NCBI RefSeq assembly: GCF_018691265.1
Contig: NW_024881324.1
Span: 2,979,730-3,043,729 of the forward strand
From: Tyto alba
Taxonomy: Eukaryota > Chordata > Aves > Strigiformes > Tytonidae
DNA length: 64,000 bases
Reading direction: 5' to 3'
Part shown: positions 51,101 to 61,810 of the stretch, piece by piece
Layout: each line of letters starts with the position of its first letter
Numbering within the stretch: position 1 is the stretch's first letter
Position numbers and translations under genes: made by a program
The notes under the pieces: generated by a model
What the model saw: only the letters and a program-made list of their open reading frames with translations
Database searches by the model: none
What the model was told of the DNA's origin: nothing

Positions 51101-53750
51101 GACTTCCCCACCTCTCCTTGAAGCATTTGAGAACATAGGTCACCAGAGGCAGAACCGTGCTGAAGAAGTCTTGCACTAAGGAATTGGCCTGGCATGGCCA
51201 TTTCCATATAAATGCCACCATGTTTTACTTACTGGCTTAACTGCAATGCTGAATCTTTGGTATCAGACTTCATTGATGCTTACCCTCTCCTGCAGTTCTG
51301 AGGTTCACTTCCTGGACATTTATCCTCCTGTCAAAAAGAAAAGTGTGGTTTATATCTCCTCCTGAGAGTATTTTAGGGCTCTGAATAAATGCTGAGCTAA
51401 CAAAGATAAAGTGAAGTTGGGACTATGTGTGATAAATTGAATAAACTACCAAAAAGGGACAACAAAATGTTTTTCAACAGTTAAGTGAGGGAAAAACAAA
51501 CCAGAAAATTAATAAGGCTGCAGCAACTACTTTAGTCTTTGTCCACTGTATGAAGATACAGAATATAGATATTTAGAAGTGCTTAAGTGCTGTGGGCTTT
51601 TGGATATACTTTCTTTAGCTACAAAGTCAATGGCTTTAACTACAAAGACACTTCACATAGAGCTAAGATAATCAGTGAATGAAGGATCTGCCTTAAAAAG
51701 CTTTATTTTTAAAGAAATGCCTCTTGTCATAACCTTCATATCACTGAATGTTTCCCTAATAAAAACTTTTTTATTCCTTTTAAGTAATGGCTTTGTGCTA
51801 CAATATTTTTATGCCTTTCAGATATCCTTACTGTAAAATGGTTTATCCCCAATTTGTGTCCACAAACAGATGCAGAGGGAGATTGAGCATGTTGATAGCT
51901 GCTCCATGGGAAGCCTGCACAAAATACACCACCGGAATGCAGGTTTCTTAAATCCTGATCCAAATTATTGGATCTGTTGTGGAAGTTTATCCTTTTCTAG
52001 AGCTATTTTGAATTGTCATACTTTGTTCCTTTTTGCTTTTTTGTAGGGGTTTGGGAAAGAGAATATAATGTGGGCTAGAATAGCATTCCATCCGAAAGAA
52101 AGAGCGCATGATAAGGTGCTCCCAAAAAGGGTCTGTGCGAGCGAGAGAGGCTGGTTTTAACTTTATAGCTTCTGAAGATCTATGTTCTCTGATTCAAGCT
52201 CAACTTTTCATTAAAGTTGTTTTCTGATGGGAGCTTTGGCAATAAAAATAAATAAGGAAATCTATCATAGTCAGGCATTTGCAGGACTGTGCTCTGTACT
52301 GTTAGTGTGATCAAGTTACTTCATTAATACATGTGCACATCTCCTGAACTCTGGCTTTGTGTGATTTTATTATTAATTTCTATTTCACTAAAATTGATGA
52401 GCAGCACTGATTCCATAAACATAACTGGATTAGTTGCTATACAAGTTTATAGTATAGCACACTGCAAAATACAGAATGTCCTAAGTCAAACTTCCTGTGC
52501 ATGACAACGGCCCTTCCTGCTTGTCTACCTATTTGAAATTCTGCCACATTTCTTATACAATTAAATACTCCTTGCAGTTTTATATATAAAAAAATGCATT
52601 TGTACTGCTAGTGGAGGCCTGGCAGGTAACTAGCTTTGCCCTCCTGTAAATGACTAAGACTATACACATAGTTGTACATAAATTGCCTATGTGTAACGCA
52701 GTATGACATACTGACTATATGTATGTTGCACATACAATGACAGTATAGTTATGACTATTTGTATAACTTGGAAAATAGTACTTGATTTTCACCAGATGAA
52801 AGACTGAAGCAGATCTGATTGATTTTTAGTTTCTGTAACTATTCCATGTGGTTAAAAAAAGCAACAACAGCAGAAAAACACCCCAATTTTTCTATATGCA
52901 GTGACTACCTGGCAGTTAAAAATGATTCCATCATTTTGATGGGAGCTTCAACCAAATTAATACTCTTTGAATCACACATATTCTGATTAAAACTTATCAC
53001 ATTTGAAAATTACAAGTGAACTAAAGTGACCTTTTATGATAATAATGCGATCTTGATGATACATTTCCCTACCCAGGCCTGATGACTTGAAAAATCTTTT
53101 TATTTATTGTTTAATAGTTGTGGCTCAAGATATGATGTAACTGCTGACTCGTTGATCACCCAGTGCTTATGTAATCAATCATTTTGTCAGTGTTGAATCT
53201 CATGTATTAACACAGTTTGGGAACTAATGTTGACCACAGTTTTCCAATTCTGGTGGAACTGTCTTAATATATTAGCAAAGGAGCTTCCTAAGCAGGAAAT
53301 AATTCCCTGTCTTGTAGAGAACTAGGGAAGGAAGGAGGAAAAGCAGAAAAATATTTAAAATAACCAAACCTTTAACCATAATTCATATGAGGATAAACAT
53401 TATAGAAATAACAGGGACAGGCAGTAAGTATAGCAACTTGAAAAGAAGCTGTGTCAACTGCAGGAAGCAGATCTGCATCCCACTCAGAAGACTTTGTCTT
53501 GGAATGAAAGAAGAGCTGGCATGTTAGTGGAAGGAGAAAAAGAAGTATAATATGTACAGTTTTATTTTGAATAGATCTGTGTACTTCTCATAGCATAATT
53601 AAAATCAGTAATATTCTGGAATTCAGCATGAAATCTGGTTACGCTTTTCTTACTGTGAAGCTCTGAAAAGGGAAACTGTAGGGCCAGTTCTACTCTCTGT
53701 TGCCATCAGCACAAGAAAGGCAAGAAAAACACAGGCAAGAAAGTTCACCC
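48126..53750. other. 5.6-kb AT-rich gene-free stretch
   Basis: (TTTG)n at 49336-49362 and (GTTTG)n at 50443-50470 are the only repeats seen. No exon recognised. Confidence 0.55.
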
Positions 53751-54125
53751 TTAAACTACGGCTCGTAGGAAGTTTGCGTTCCAAAAAGTCCCCGTGGGAC
53801 CCAGGGTACGGCCAGCGCCTGCACTCTGCTCCATTCCTGGATTCTGAGGAAACGTAGTCCTGCCGCAGGGGCTTGCGAGTGTCAGGGAGAACTACATCTT
53901 ATTTTCAAGCACTTATTTAGAAGAGCAAAAGCGAATTTAAGTTGCTAGGTCACACCCACAAATCACCAGGTCAGCTTGCACGTGAGCTCACTTGCGCCGC
54001 GGCCTGTGCCCAGCAGAAAAGGCAGTATCCTGCAGCCCCAGCTACAGCCTGCAAACACAGCTGTGCGAACCTCTGGGGGAAACGCAGCTAATCTTAGGAT
54101 AAGATAGTGAGATCTCAACGCCATG
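53751..54125. promoter_or_regulatory. Isolated CpG-rich patch
   Basis: About 17 CpG dinucleotides in 370 bp, in a region where CpG is otherwise rare. Includes a CACGTG E-box near 53979 and gcgccgcggcc at about 53994-54004. No known repeat or exon recognised. It may be a distal regulatory element, a small promoter, or a young GC-rich insertion. Confidence 0.35.
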
Positions 54126-54599
54126 GTCAAAGGTCTTTTTTTTTCTTGTGAGGGAATGGATTTCCAGAGGAGATCAAGGGTTGGACCGCTCTCAGGATTT
54201 GCCCTGCTCTGTGGCAGAGAACTACTGTCTTATCAGTGTAAAACTGAATAGATTATTTTCTGGACTGAGAAAGATCATTCTTTGTGCAGGTCTGAGAGAA
54301 AGCTTCTGGGAGCTCTAGGGAATTCATTGTAACAGTGTAATTGTATCATGCAAAGTAAGTGTACCGAATGCTGCAGAAATACCCAACATAGTTGCATGTT
54401 GGCATTCACATTATTTTATTTTTTTTTTTAATATATGTCCAAGGCACACAGAGCACTCGATGATAGCATTCTTGAATTAAAAATTAAAATAAATGCAGAC
54501 AAAGAACTTCCCAATCTCCTGCTTTAAAATATGGAAGGAGTTAATTTGCACACAGGATTAAAATGAATCCAAAGTTACATTAAGCTCTCCTAGCTCAAC

Positions 54600-55562
54600 A
54601 GGAGATATGGCAAAAGGCTCACAGGTCAAGATAAGGACAGGGAGATCAGTCAGCAATTACCATCATGGGCAAACCAGACTTGACTTAGGGAATTTAATTT
54701 ATTACCAATTAAACAGAGTAGGGTAGTGAGAAGTAAAAATAAACCTAAAAACAGCTTCCTGCCACCTCTCCCTTCTTCCCAGGCTCTGCTTCACTCCTGA
54801 CTTCTTGATCTCCTGGCCCTGAGCAGCTCAGGGTGACAGTGAATGGAGGTTGTGGTCAGTTCATTACATGTTGTTTCTGCCGCTCCTTCCTCCTCACACT
54901 CTTCTGCTGCAGCGTGGGGTCCCTCCCGTGGGAGATGGTCCTTCACAGACTTCTCCAATGTGAGTCCTTCCCACGGGCTGCAGTCCTTCACAAACTGCTC
55001 CAGCGTGGGTCCCCCACGGGGTCGCAAGTCCTGCCAGCAAACCTGCTCCAGCGTGGGCTCCTCTTCACAGGGTCACAGTTCCTGCCAGAAAATCTGCTCT
55101 AGTGGGGGCTCTTCATGGGGTCACAGCCTCCTTCAAGGAGCATCCACCTGCTCCAGCGTGGGGTCCTCCCCGGGCTGCAGGTGGAGAACTGCTCCACCAT
55201 TAACCTCCCTGGGTGCAGGGCACACCCTGCCTCATCGTGGGCTTCCCCACGGACTGCAGGGGAACCTCTGCTCTGGTTCCTGGAGCACCTCCTCCTCCTC
55301 TTCCTCCTCCTCCTCCTCCTTCCTCTCTGACCTGGGTGGCTGCAGGGTTGTTGCTCTTACTCCTCTCTCCTGGCTGCTGCTGTTGTGCAGCATTTGTTAC
55401 CCCTTCTTAAACACGCGATCACAGTGCATCACCATCAGGCTCAGCCTTAGCCAGCGGTGGGTCCATCTTGGAGTCGGCTGGCATCGGCTCTGCCCGACAT
55501 GGGGGCAGCTTCTGGCATCTTCTCACAGAATCCACCCCTGTAGCCCCCTTGCTACCAAAATA
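54600..55562 (-). mobile_element. Partial LTR of an avian ERV with internal tandem repeats
   Basis: Related to the LTRs at 9.6 and 30 kb but a different subfamily. It shares 'cctcccttcttccc', the 'cccacgggctgcag' repeats and the end block 'gcttctggcatcttctcac'/'tgtagcccccttgctacc'. On the - strand AATAAA lies at 54698-54703. Between 54910 and 55270 a 'ctgctccagcgtggg(t/g)' motif recurs about every 40-60 bp. A (TCC)n tract sits at 55289-55325. The terminal TGTC... end is lost at about 55562 and the other end is not clear. The 243-codon + strand frame over it is not a gene. Confidence 0.8.
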
Positions 55563-56278
55563 GAGTGCACATAATCCCGATACAGATAACCCTAAAATGG
55601 AATTTGGTGATTTTATACTACACTTTTATAAAAATTAGTTTGGGAGGTGTAAAAGACAATCGTCTTGAACAACAAACATCTGTCGAAGAATGAAATAAAG
55701 AAACTGACCTCTTTCCTCATCCCCACCCTAGCCCCTGGAGGGTGAGCTACCTGGCAGTCTGCGAACTGAAGGATGAAATGGAGGGCAGTGAGGATTAGGT
55801 TGGCAGAACATGCTTGCCCTGAGGTATTCTTGATTTCTTTCTGTGACTCATTTGTCTTTTCCAAAACTGGATGATGGCACATTTTCAACAGTATGCATTC
55901 AGGACTAGGAACTAAATTCATAAATTTAGTTAAATTGAATTGCTAAATTAAACCTCTAAATTTCTCTCTATTTGAGGGCAGGATGACTTCAAAGTGTGAC
56001 CAGAAATTAAGTGTTGTTAGGTTATTTGATAAAAAGCTCATCTTCACACACTAAATGTAGCACAGAGCAACAATGGCAAGCAACCTACATCCTTATGGAG
56101 AACTCAGAGAAACAGATCCCCTGCCCCAGTGCCCCTCAGGACTGTCACAAAAGAGAACTGGTGCCCATCATTCAGGTCTGAAACCCACCCAATGAGTTTG
56201 GAAAGGTTCTCCAGAGCAATTTAAGGACTGAAGTGGGGGGCTACTGCCTAGGGGGTTTAGGACACATTATGGAATGGA
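55563..56278. other. Intergenic stretch
   Basis: No repeat or exon recognised. Confidence 0.5.
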
Positions 56279-56466
56279 GAATAGAATAGAATAGAATAGA
56301 ATAGAATAGAATAGAATAGAATAGAATAGAATAGAATAGAATAGAATAGAATAGAATAGAATAGAATAGAATAGAATAGAATAGAATAGAATAGAATAGA
56401 ATAGAATAGAATAGAATAGAATAGAATAGAATAGAATAGAATAGAATAGAATAGAATAGAATAGAA
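56279..56466. repeat. (ATAGA)n pentanucleotide microsatellite, about 37 perfect copies
   Basis: An uninterrupted array, 56281-56465, of ATAGA units (TCTAT on the other strand) with no visible substitution. Confidence 0.98.
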
Positions 56467-56479
56467 ACAAGTGTGGGTA

Positions 56480-59350
56480 AATAGATGGCCAAGAGGACAA
56501 AAGGTGTCACTCAGGTGTAAAGAGGTAGCTGGTCAGTATACTTGCCTGGCCATGTCCTGCACTTGGTCATCACCTGCTGTCTTCCTAAATTCCTGTTCTA
56601 ACTATTTTCCTGGAAGAGGGGGCTCTGTTCTGTGTGGATGTGATCATATGGAGGTCTAAGTGTCAGCAGCTGGAGTCAGACCATGGATTATAGGGCCTGA
56701 ATATCACCAGTGTCATCAACTGGAGGGACTGGAGTGAATAAAACCAGGTGCCAACAACTGCAGTGTGGGTTGGGGGCCACACGTCTGTGGTGTGAGCAAT
56801 TGGACCAAAAGAGAGTACGAATATCAAGTCAGACTAGGTGGAAATGAGGTTAAGAGGCTTGGGAACAAGGTGTGTCTCTGGGAATAAAGCAATAGGAGAA
56901 GCTTGCTTACAAAAGGACCAGGCGGTCTATGCCAACTGACAGAGGCTGTAAGATCTGAAGTTCAGCTGAGAGACTGCATGTGTGTGTGTTTCTGTGTGGG
57001 AGGCAACCGGGGAGAACAAGGATCCAGGCTGGGTGGACTGAATGCCTAAGCTATTGGGTGGTGTGTGCCCAGTTACTGGAGGGACCCACAGTGTGCATGT
57101 TTGTGTGCTGCTACGTGTGAGGAAATCTGTACCAGCAGCTTGTGTGGGACTGTGGGGTCTGGGGACTAGAGTGACCAGGTGTCAGCAACCAGGGAGACCT
57201 GGGATCCGCAGCCAGATACTGAAGGGACTTTGTGTCTAAGCCTAGCTACTGAGAGATCCACATTGTATGTGTTTGTGAGTGAGGAGGTCTGTACCAGCAA
57301 TTAAAGTGGGGTTACAGGCCTTGTGGGCTCGTACATCTAGGGTACAGCAGTGGGGGAGGCCAGGGAACCAGGGATAGACTGAGGAAGTTCAGCTCCTGAA
57401 GGAATCTACGCTATGTATATATTTCCTTCTAATGGACCTTCATCCTGATCAGCCAAAGGGGAACAGGATGAGGCCATTGGTGCTGAGTGGTTCTGATCTG
57501 TGTAGCTGTCCATGTGTGTATATGTATGTATGTGTTGCAGAAATGCATATGCATGCGCATACTGGGAATACACGTTTAGTCTCACTACTGATTGGAGATG
57601 GAGGCATGGAGCTGCAGCAGCCATGCTTCTATCAAAGTACGGGATCTGACAAACTCTAACAAGTTTGGTACCATGTTCTGCCCTCCCTGAGAAAGAGACA
57701 GGAACATCCACCATTAAAAAAAAAAAAAAAAAAAAAAGCCATCAAGGGGATCCTGTATCTTCCCCTCACCAAGCAGAAGGCAGTAACTTAAGGAGAGGAG
57801 GGAACGGAGGCAAGTCTACACAAACCTGCCCCTTGCCTGCCTCGCCTCCCCAGGTACCTCTGTACAACAGGTATGATGCTCTGGATTTGGAAGGTCAGTC
57901 AACTGATGATGTGGCTGACGATCCATCTACATCAGAGGTGTTGCCAAGGTCAGAAATGCCCACCCCCTGCATCACGACCACCACCACGAGGAAGAAAAGG
58001 TGGGCTGTCGTTGTAGGTTACTCCATCCCTGGGGGGAACAGAGGGTCCAGTATGCCTCAGGCCCTCTTAGGGATGCCTGCTGCCTCCCTGGGGCCTGCGT
58101 TAAGGACATCACTAGGAAGCTTCCTGGCTTAGTACAGCCCTTGGGCTATTACCATGATTGCTCTTCCATGTGGGTGGCGATGAAGGTGCAACACATAGTC
58201 CGTGGGCAATCAAAAGAGACTTCAGGGCCTTGGGATGATTGGTAAGGGTATCTGGAGCACAGGGAATTTTCTTCTCCATTCTTCTAATTGCGAACAGCGA
58301 AACTGGAAGAAAGTAGATGGACCCAGTCTATTAACACATGGCTTCATGACTGGTGTCATTGAGAGAATTCTGGCTTTTTCAATAATGCCATGGTCTACAT
58401 GATACCAGGCTGGCTGGTGTTGGGTGAGATTAACCTTTCTCACAGGGGGAAGAGGGTCTTTGCTCATGAGCTAGCAGGGCTCACTGACAGAGCTTTAAAC
58501 TAGACTTGAAGGGGGAAGAGGATAACTTCAAGCTTGTGCATGACAATCCATGGGATGACACACCAAGATTTGAAGGACAGGGTGCTAGTGAGAACCCACG
58601 GCCTGTTTCTGTGAGATGTGCTGGGTACACTGGAGCACAGCTGAAGTCTTATGGAAATAAGTCAAGGGCCCCTGAGGTAATAGGAACCAACAGGGAAAAA
58701 CTAGTGAAATACCTCAAAGGAATTAAGGTGTGTTTGTGTGTTCCCCTAAAGAGGTGACAAGGCTGACAGCCCAGTTAAGTGCCTCTACACCAATGCATGC
58801 AGCATGGGCAACCAAGAGGAAGAGTTGGAAGCCACCGTGCTGCTGGAAAGCTATGATCTAGTTGCTGTTACTGAAACTTGGTGGGATGAGCACCATGGAT
58901 GCAGTGTGGCTATTGATGGCTACAGGCTGTTCAGATGGGACTGGTGAGGAAGAAGGGGCGGAGGGGGCTGCCATCTACATCAAGAAATGGGTAGAGTGCG
59001 AAGAGCTGGGCTTGCAAGAGTAGCTGAGAGCAGGCTGAAAGTTTATGGGTAAGAATTAAGAGACCGAAGCAACAAAGGGAACCTTCTGGTTGGTGTCTAC
59101 TACAGGCCTCCCGATCAAGGGGGGCCTACTGTTGAAGCCTTTTTACTCCAGCTACAATGGCATTGTGCTCACAGGCTCTCATCCTGCTGTCAGTCTTCAC
59201 TGGCAACCTCTTTATCCACAACTCTTGAGCCAGATGGATGAGGCTTTGAGCAACCTGATCTACCTGAATATGTCCCAGCTCATTGCAGGGGGTTTGGACT
59301 AGATGGCCTTTAAAGTCTTTTTCCTACCCAAACCATTCTATGATTATATG
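56480..59350 (+). mobile_element. CR1 LINE with 5' UTR kept, internally deleted
   Basis: 56640-57660 resembles the CR1 5' UTR. It has a diverged unit of about 170 bp repeated (compare 57074-57166 with 57246-57315, both '...actg-g-g-cccaca-tgt...ctgtaccagca'). 57665-58250 is decayed ORF1: VPLYNRYDALDLEG, then after a frameshift LPGACVKDITRKLPG. 58760-59200 is the endonuclease start: LYTNACSMGNQEEELE, VTETWWDEHH, then YYRPPDQ at about 59097-59120. Near 59210 the sequence jumps to the 3' end ('gaggctttgagcaacctgat', 'ctagatggcctttaaagtc', 'cccaaaccattctatga'). The whole RT is missing. An A22 run lies at 57717-57738. Stops and frameshifts make it inactive. Confidence 0.88.
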
Positions 59351-60450
59351 AAGTTTGTGTCTTCGTTGTTTTTTGGTTTTTCCAACTGAACCACAAATAG
59401 TAAAATTTGTCTGAGTTCTATCACACAATCAAGTTAGGGTCATTCTGATTCTGCATGTTTTCTAAGATGGATGGCATGGTTTGTGATGTAAAATTATATT
59501 AGAGAAACAGAAAATTACATTAACTGTGTGGAATGGGAGAAATAATTGAAAATAGTATAGGACCAGCCCCATATTAAACATTAGGAGAAGAGTCTCCACT
59601 GGGCTATTTACTACACCTTGTTTCATGTTAATCTGTATTGCATTCATTTTTGCCTTCAAAGCTAGGCTCTGATTTAAAGCTGCACATGTCTTAACCTGTT
59701 TCTCAGCTGTATGGTAGGGACTCCTCTTGAGCCTCAAGCCAGCTCAGACTTCATAAAGGGTAGGTTTTCTGTGTTGGCATGGTAAAGGAGGAAACTTCGA
59801 AAAAAAAATACAACATGATTTTGGTTTGTCCTCTCATGAGAGATCACATGTGCATTTGCCATACGCTACCACAAAACCCTCCATCGGTAGGGCAGCCAAA
59901 CTCAACCCTAATAGGAAGGGGCTGTAAAGCATTTATGACATTCTGGGTCATTTCAATAATTGCCTTAAGAAACTGAAGTAAGAGTTTATAAACTGGTTTT
60001 ATAATAGTTTATATATTACTATACATCTAAAAGGAAGTATGGGTATCTGATAATTTTTAAAAGCTAGCTGTGTATCTATCCTGCATTCGAAAAATTGAGA
60101 CTCTGTTGCACATTAACTGGATCTTTTTGCTCTTCTCCCTCACCTCTGCAGGTAGATTGCTTTAACTTGGTTCCAGCACAGCAGCTATCAAGTTATGGCC
60201 CACCAAGCTCCGCCCGGTCACTGGAGCCTTGTTATAAATTAATGAATGAGGAGGCCCAACAGTTCATTCCACCTCTGCTGGCTCCTGCACCGTCTCTGCC
60301 GTTTTGGATGGGGTCAGGGTAGCGGGCTGCACCCCTCCGCCATGCCAACCCCGGGCCTGCTCCTAGGCAAGAGGGAAGTTTTAGGGGGCACCTTCTGCCC
60401 TATGCAGCCCAGTCATTCACTTGATTTTTCTTCACTTTACATCGACAACC
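59351..60450. other. Intergenic stretch before the CpG island
   Basis: AT-rich to about 60.1 kb. From 60145 the sequence becomes GC-richer. A splice-acceptor-like ctcacctctgcag ends at 60151 but no supported exon follows. Confidence 0.5.
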
Positions 60451-60939
60451 ACAGCTGAAAGCGTAGCTGAGCCGCAACCCTCACCTGCCAGAGACCGACA
60501 GGCTCTGTGGGGATGAGGGAACGGGATTCCCGAGATGGCGGAAGCTGCTGGTTCTGCCCTCGACCCCCCCCGACAGCCAGACCCGGGGGGGGGGGGGTGG
60601 GAATGGCCCCCAGCTCCCGGCGAGGGGAGTCCCGGCCTGGCCTGTCCCCCACCTGCCCCTGCCCACCTGCGACCGGGCGGCGAGGAGCGGGCAGAGCCGC
60701 CGACAGCCATAACCAGCCATTTAAGGCAGCGAAACCAACCGCTTCCCCCACCCCGCTCCCCCCCCAGCGCTAATTCATTACCTCAGGCTCCGCGGGTGGC
60801 GGCGGGGGGGGGGTGGGGGCGGGAGCGGCCGCCCGCCGGACAGCCCGCCCGGCCTATGGGGGGGCGAGCGGCGCGGGCCGCTCGCCAATAGCCGGGCAGC
60901 GGGGGCGGGGCCTGCCGGAGCCGCCGCGCCGGCTTGACA

Positions 60940-61002
60940 CGGGCTGCTGAGAGCGCCGGAGCGCGGGCGAGCGGCAGGGAGGGCTGAGGGAGAGAGTCGG
61001 CG
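60940..61002 (+). other. Candidate non-coding first exon of the downstream gene (TPPP?)
   Basis: GC-rich sequence without an ATG, ending gagtcggcg|gtgagt at 61002/61003, a consensus splice donor 90-110 bp after the CCAAT and GC boxes. The transcription start is not defined; 60940 is an estimate. A non-coding first exon followed by a long intron would fit TPPP, whose human gene starts that way, but no coding exon is inside the window. Confidence 0.4.
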
Positions 61003-61033
61003 GTGAGTGGGCACCCGTAGGCGAGCGTCGCCT

Positions 61034-61039
61034 CCCCCC

Positions 61040-61086
<47 letters not shown>
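61034..61086. repeat. C14-T39 polypyrimidine run
   Basis: 14 C (61034-61047) directly followed by 39 T (61048-61086), starting 32 bp past the candidate exon 1 donor. Confidence 0.95.
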
Positions 61087-61087
<1 letters not shown>

Positions 61088-61810
61088 TGGGGTAAGGGGG
61101 AAGTGGAGGTGTGGGTGTTTCTTGCCCTCTTCCCCCTTCTTCATTAGCACGCCGGCTAATTGATTTCTGTGCGGATAGCGAAGACGCGAAGGGCGGGGGG
61201 GCGTCGCTGGCGGAGCTGCCCGCGGTACCGCCGGTGGGGTGTCACCCCCCCGCCCCCCTCCGTTTCCCCCGCCAAAGGGGCGCGTTGCCCTGCGCCGCCG
61301 TTATGTAACGCCCGCGGGGGGCTGCGGGCGAGGCGGCGGCTTTCCTCCGCAGGATTAACCCCCTCGCTGTCTCCCCCGTTTCCCTCCTGCTGCCCCACGC
61401 AGTCCCCGGGGTGGGGAGGCGGGGGGGGGGGGGCTCGGTGTCGAGCTCTGCCTCTCCTTCGCCTGCCCGTCGGGGCTGGGCCCCGGCAGCCGCGTCCCCC
61501 CTCCCGCCGCACTCAGGGAGGAGACGCGCGGCCGCAATCTGTGAGGGGAGACGGTTGGTTTTGGCTTTTTTTTTTTTTTTTGGGGGGGGGGGGTGGGGGG
61601 AAAGTGGGGTGTTCCCCGGCTGCTGGCGGCACTGCGGCAGCAGGCCGGGGGGCGGGCGATGCTGGGGGGCGGCGGGCAGGCCCGGCTCCGGCTCCCGGAG
61701 GAGCTGCGGGAAGGATCGATCCACCTTGCGCACACGCGCGGGAGGCGGCGGCGGCGGCTGCTGCTTCGTGGTGTCGCGCAGAGCGAGCAGGTCCCCCTTT
61801 CATGGAGGTG

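Larger units (their letters stand above)
60451..61810 (+). promoter_or_regulatory. CpG-island promoter of the next gene
   Basis: About 1.3 kb of very CpG- and GC-rich sequence, the only strong CpG island in the window. A CCAAT box (gccaat, 60884-60889) and a GC box (gggggcggggcc, 60901-60912) lie just upstream of a candidate first exon that ends in a consensus donor, so + strand transcription is favoured. Several long G runs (60585-60597, 60804-60813, 61421-61433, 61582-61593) flank it. No TATA box, as usual for island promoters. In human, TPPP and ZDHHC11 lie beyond the 3' end of BRD9 in the same orientation, so either could be the target. Confidence 0.8.

Noticed and set aside
54843..55574. 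243-codon + strand ORF
   Set aside because: Lies antisense within an ERV LTR with internal tandem repeats; composition explains the open frame.
56241..56510. FYSIL-repeat ORFs on the - strand
   Set aside because: Direct translation of the ATAGA microsatellite.
60099..60330. Possible coding exon after an acceptor-like ctctgcag
   Set aside because: No matching donor and no recognisable protein; the ORF covering it starts upstream of the acceptor.
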